Source of the DNA: an uncultured Acidobacteriota bacterium
Lineage (GTDB): Bacteria > Acidobacteriota > Terriglobia > Bryobacterales > Bryobacteraceae
NCBI GenBank assembly: GCA_902826685.1
Contig: CADEFT010000005.1
Span: 62,001-126,000, forward strand
Length of the DNA: 64,000 nt
Direction: 5' to 3'
Position numbers and translations under genes: made by a program. Shown piece by piece: positions 62,810-64,000 of the stretch. Under the pieces are notes generated by a model that made no database searches, was not told where the DNA came from, and saw only the letters and a program-made list of their open reading frames with translations. How positions within the stretch are numbered: the stretch's first letter is position 1; every line of letters begins with the position of its first letter.

Positions 62810-64000
62810 CGGGCGAGCGGTGGCACCAAGTTGAGGAACTCTTTGCGGCAGCGCTCGAACATCCGCTACCGGAGCGAGAACGATTTCTGGATCAGTTCTG
62901 TGGCGAAGATAGGGATCTGAAGCGGGAGGTGGTCTCCCTGCTGGCGTGCGATGCTCCCGATGAACGCCTGCTGGAGATTCCCCCGTTCCTTTCCGCGGAC
63001 GGTTCGAACGATCGCGAAGCCGCCGTGATCGGCCGCAGAATCGGGCCGTATCGAGTCAGAAGTCTGATTGGCCGGGGCGGTATGGGCGCTGTGTATCTCG
63101 CAGTCCGCGACGACGACCAGTACCAGAAGCAAGTGGCGATCAAGTTGTTGAACCGCGGCATGGACACCGGCTACATGCTGAGCCGTTTCCGGCAGGAACG
63201 ACAAATTCTGGCGAATCTGGAGCACCCATTCATCGCGCGGCTGTTGGATGGCGGCGCGACCGAGGAAGGCCTGCCGTACTTCGTGATGGAGTACGTCGAG
63301 GGGGTACCGATCACGGACTTCTGCGCGCGCGGCGGGCTGTCACTCCACGAGCGGCTGCGCCTGTTCCGGCTTGTGTGCGAGGCAGTGCAATACGCACACC
63401 AGCACCTGGTAGTCCACCGCGATATCAAACCCGGCAATATTCTCACAACGAAGGAGGGCGTGCCCAAGCTCCTTGATTTCGGAATAGCCAAAGTGCTGGA
63501 GCCGGGAGCGTCACCGGCCGCCGCGCTGACCAGGAGCGAACTTCGGATGTTCACTCCGGACTACGCCAGCCCGGAGCAGGTCAGGGGGCTGCCGGTCAGC
63601 ACCGCCACGGACATCTACTCGCTGGGTGCGGTGCTATACGAGTTGCTCACTGGTCAGCGGCCGCACCGGTTTCATTCTGAGGCCCCGGCAGACTTGGATC
63701 ATGCCATCTGCGAAGTCGAGCCGGTCAAACCGAGCATGGCGGGCGGTAGTGAGCTGAGCTCTCAACTCTCAGGGGACTTGGACAATATCGTTCTTGCCGC
63801 CATGAGGAAAGAGCCTCAGCGGCGATATGCATCCGCCGCTGAGCTGTCGGAAGATGTGCGGAGGCACATCGAATGTCTTCCCGTTCTCGCGCGAGAGGAT
63901 CGCTGGAGTTACCGCCTCTGGAAATTTGTCCGGCGCAACCGGATGGCGGTCATCGCGGCGATGTTGATCTCGGCGAGCCTGGTCGGCGTGACCGTGGTGG
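62806..64000 (+). CDS. Second Ser/Thr protein kinase of the same family, partial at the window end
   Basis: ATG 62806 overlaps the stop of the previous kinase by four bases. The visible 398 residues have the same leader (ERWHQVEELFAAALEHPL), then IGRGGMGAVYLA, AIKLLNRG, HRDIKPGN, DFGIAKVLE and a membrane helix near the end (MAVIAAMLISASLVGVTVV), after which the window ends. It is clearly a paralogue of the upstream kinase, with the activation-loop segment altered (PDYASPEQVRG). TPR-type sensor helices are expected after the edge. Confidence 0.9.
   Translation, partial: MTGERWHQVEELFAAALEHPLPERERFLDQFCGEDRDLKREVVSLLACDAPDERLLEIPPFLSADGSNDREAAVIGRRIGPYRVRSLIGRGGMGAVYLAVRDDDQYQKQVAIKLLNRGMDTGYMLSRFRQERQILANLEHPFIARLLDGGATEEGLPYFVMEYVEGVPITDFCARGGLSLHERLRLFRLVCEAVQYAHQHLVVHRDIKPGNILTTKEGVPKLLDFGIAKVLEPGASPAAALTRSELRMFTPDYASPEQVRGLPVSTATDIYSLGAVLYELLTGQRPHRFHSEAPADLDHAICEVEPVKPSMAGGSELSSQLSGDLDNIVLAAMRKEPQRRYASAAELSEDVRRHIECLPVLAREDRWSYRLWKFVRRNRMAVIAAMLISASLVGVTVV

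Overview
The window is GC-rich, densely coded bacterial DNA. It probably comes from an acidobacterium of the Bryobacterales/Solibacter type. The clues are a C-terminal domain of the TIGR03437 type (47697-49616), which I know mainly from Solibacter relatives; an ECF sigma factor of the TIGR02999 type feeding two giant kinase-TPR proteins; a 'carbohydrate-binding V/XII' type secreted protein; and many small secreted proteins. This assignment is from memory of these families, not from a search.

Layout. 1-3.4 kb: end of a membrane acyltransferase, a methyltransferase, an RraA-like protein, a small ORF and a TonB-like protein. 3.6-8.7 kb: the proteostasis genes clpB and lon. 8.7-16 kb: a membrane/spermidine-synthase fusion, a DUF2786-like protein, a radical SAM maturase, a tiny PEP-CTERM peptide, a PQQ-type propeller and an S41 protease. 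16-23 kb: BON-domain protein, an endostatin-like secreted protein, cstA with its small ybdD-like partner, a GT39-type transferase and a PhzF-like protein. 23.3-28.8 kb: a complete czcCBA-type metal efflux operon with 4-base or 1-base junctions. 28.8-35.3 kb: small proteins, mltG-ruvX, an AI-2E family exporter, a beta-lactamase/NamZ fusion coupled to a pterin dehydratase. 35.3-41.8 kb: SDR, Memo-like protein, fabI, aminotransferase plus oxidoreductase, then a candidate secreted nuclease with a candidate immunity protein. 41.8-47.1 kb: a catabolic-looking cluster (aldo/keto reductase, HpcH/HpaI aldolase, degenerate M24 protein, amidohydrolase, PaaK/CapK-like ligase). 47.1-51.2 kb: exported methyltransferase-like protein, TIGR03437 protein, FecR protein, exported DinB protein.

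At 51.4 kb the character changes. The 3' half of a tRNA-Asn gene lies on the minus strand without its 5' half. This is the expected scar of integration into a tRNA gene, and its orientation places the inserted DNA to the right. Immediately right of it are broken genes: a collapsed DUF6883/DUF4926 pair, a Ser/Thr kinase fragment and an EstB-like beta-lactamase with stops and frameshifts. Further right are an alpha/beta hydrolase, a kinase with an N-terminal membrane domain, a large secreted protein split by one in-frame TAG, a DksA-like/TolB-like pair, and the ECF sigma-kinase-kinase operon running off the window end.

The best candidates for something undescribed are the secreted BECR-like nuclease with its partner (40.6-41.4 kb), the island border with its decayed toxin-like module (51.4-52.0 kb), and the beta-lactamase/NamZ fusion. 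I saw no CRISPR array, rRNA, complete tRNA, transposase or integrase.
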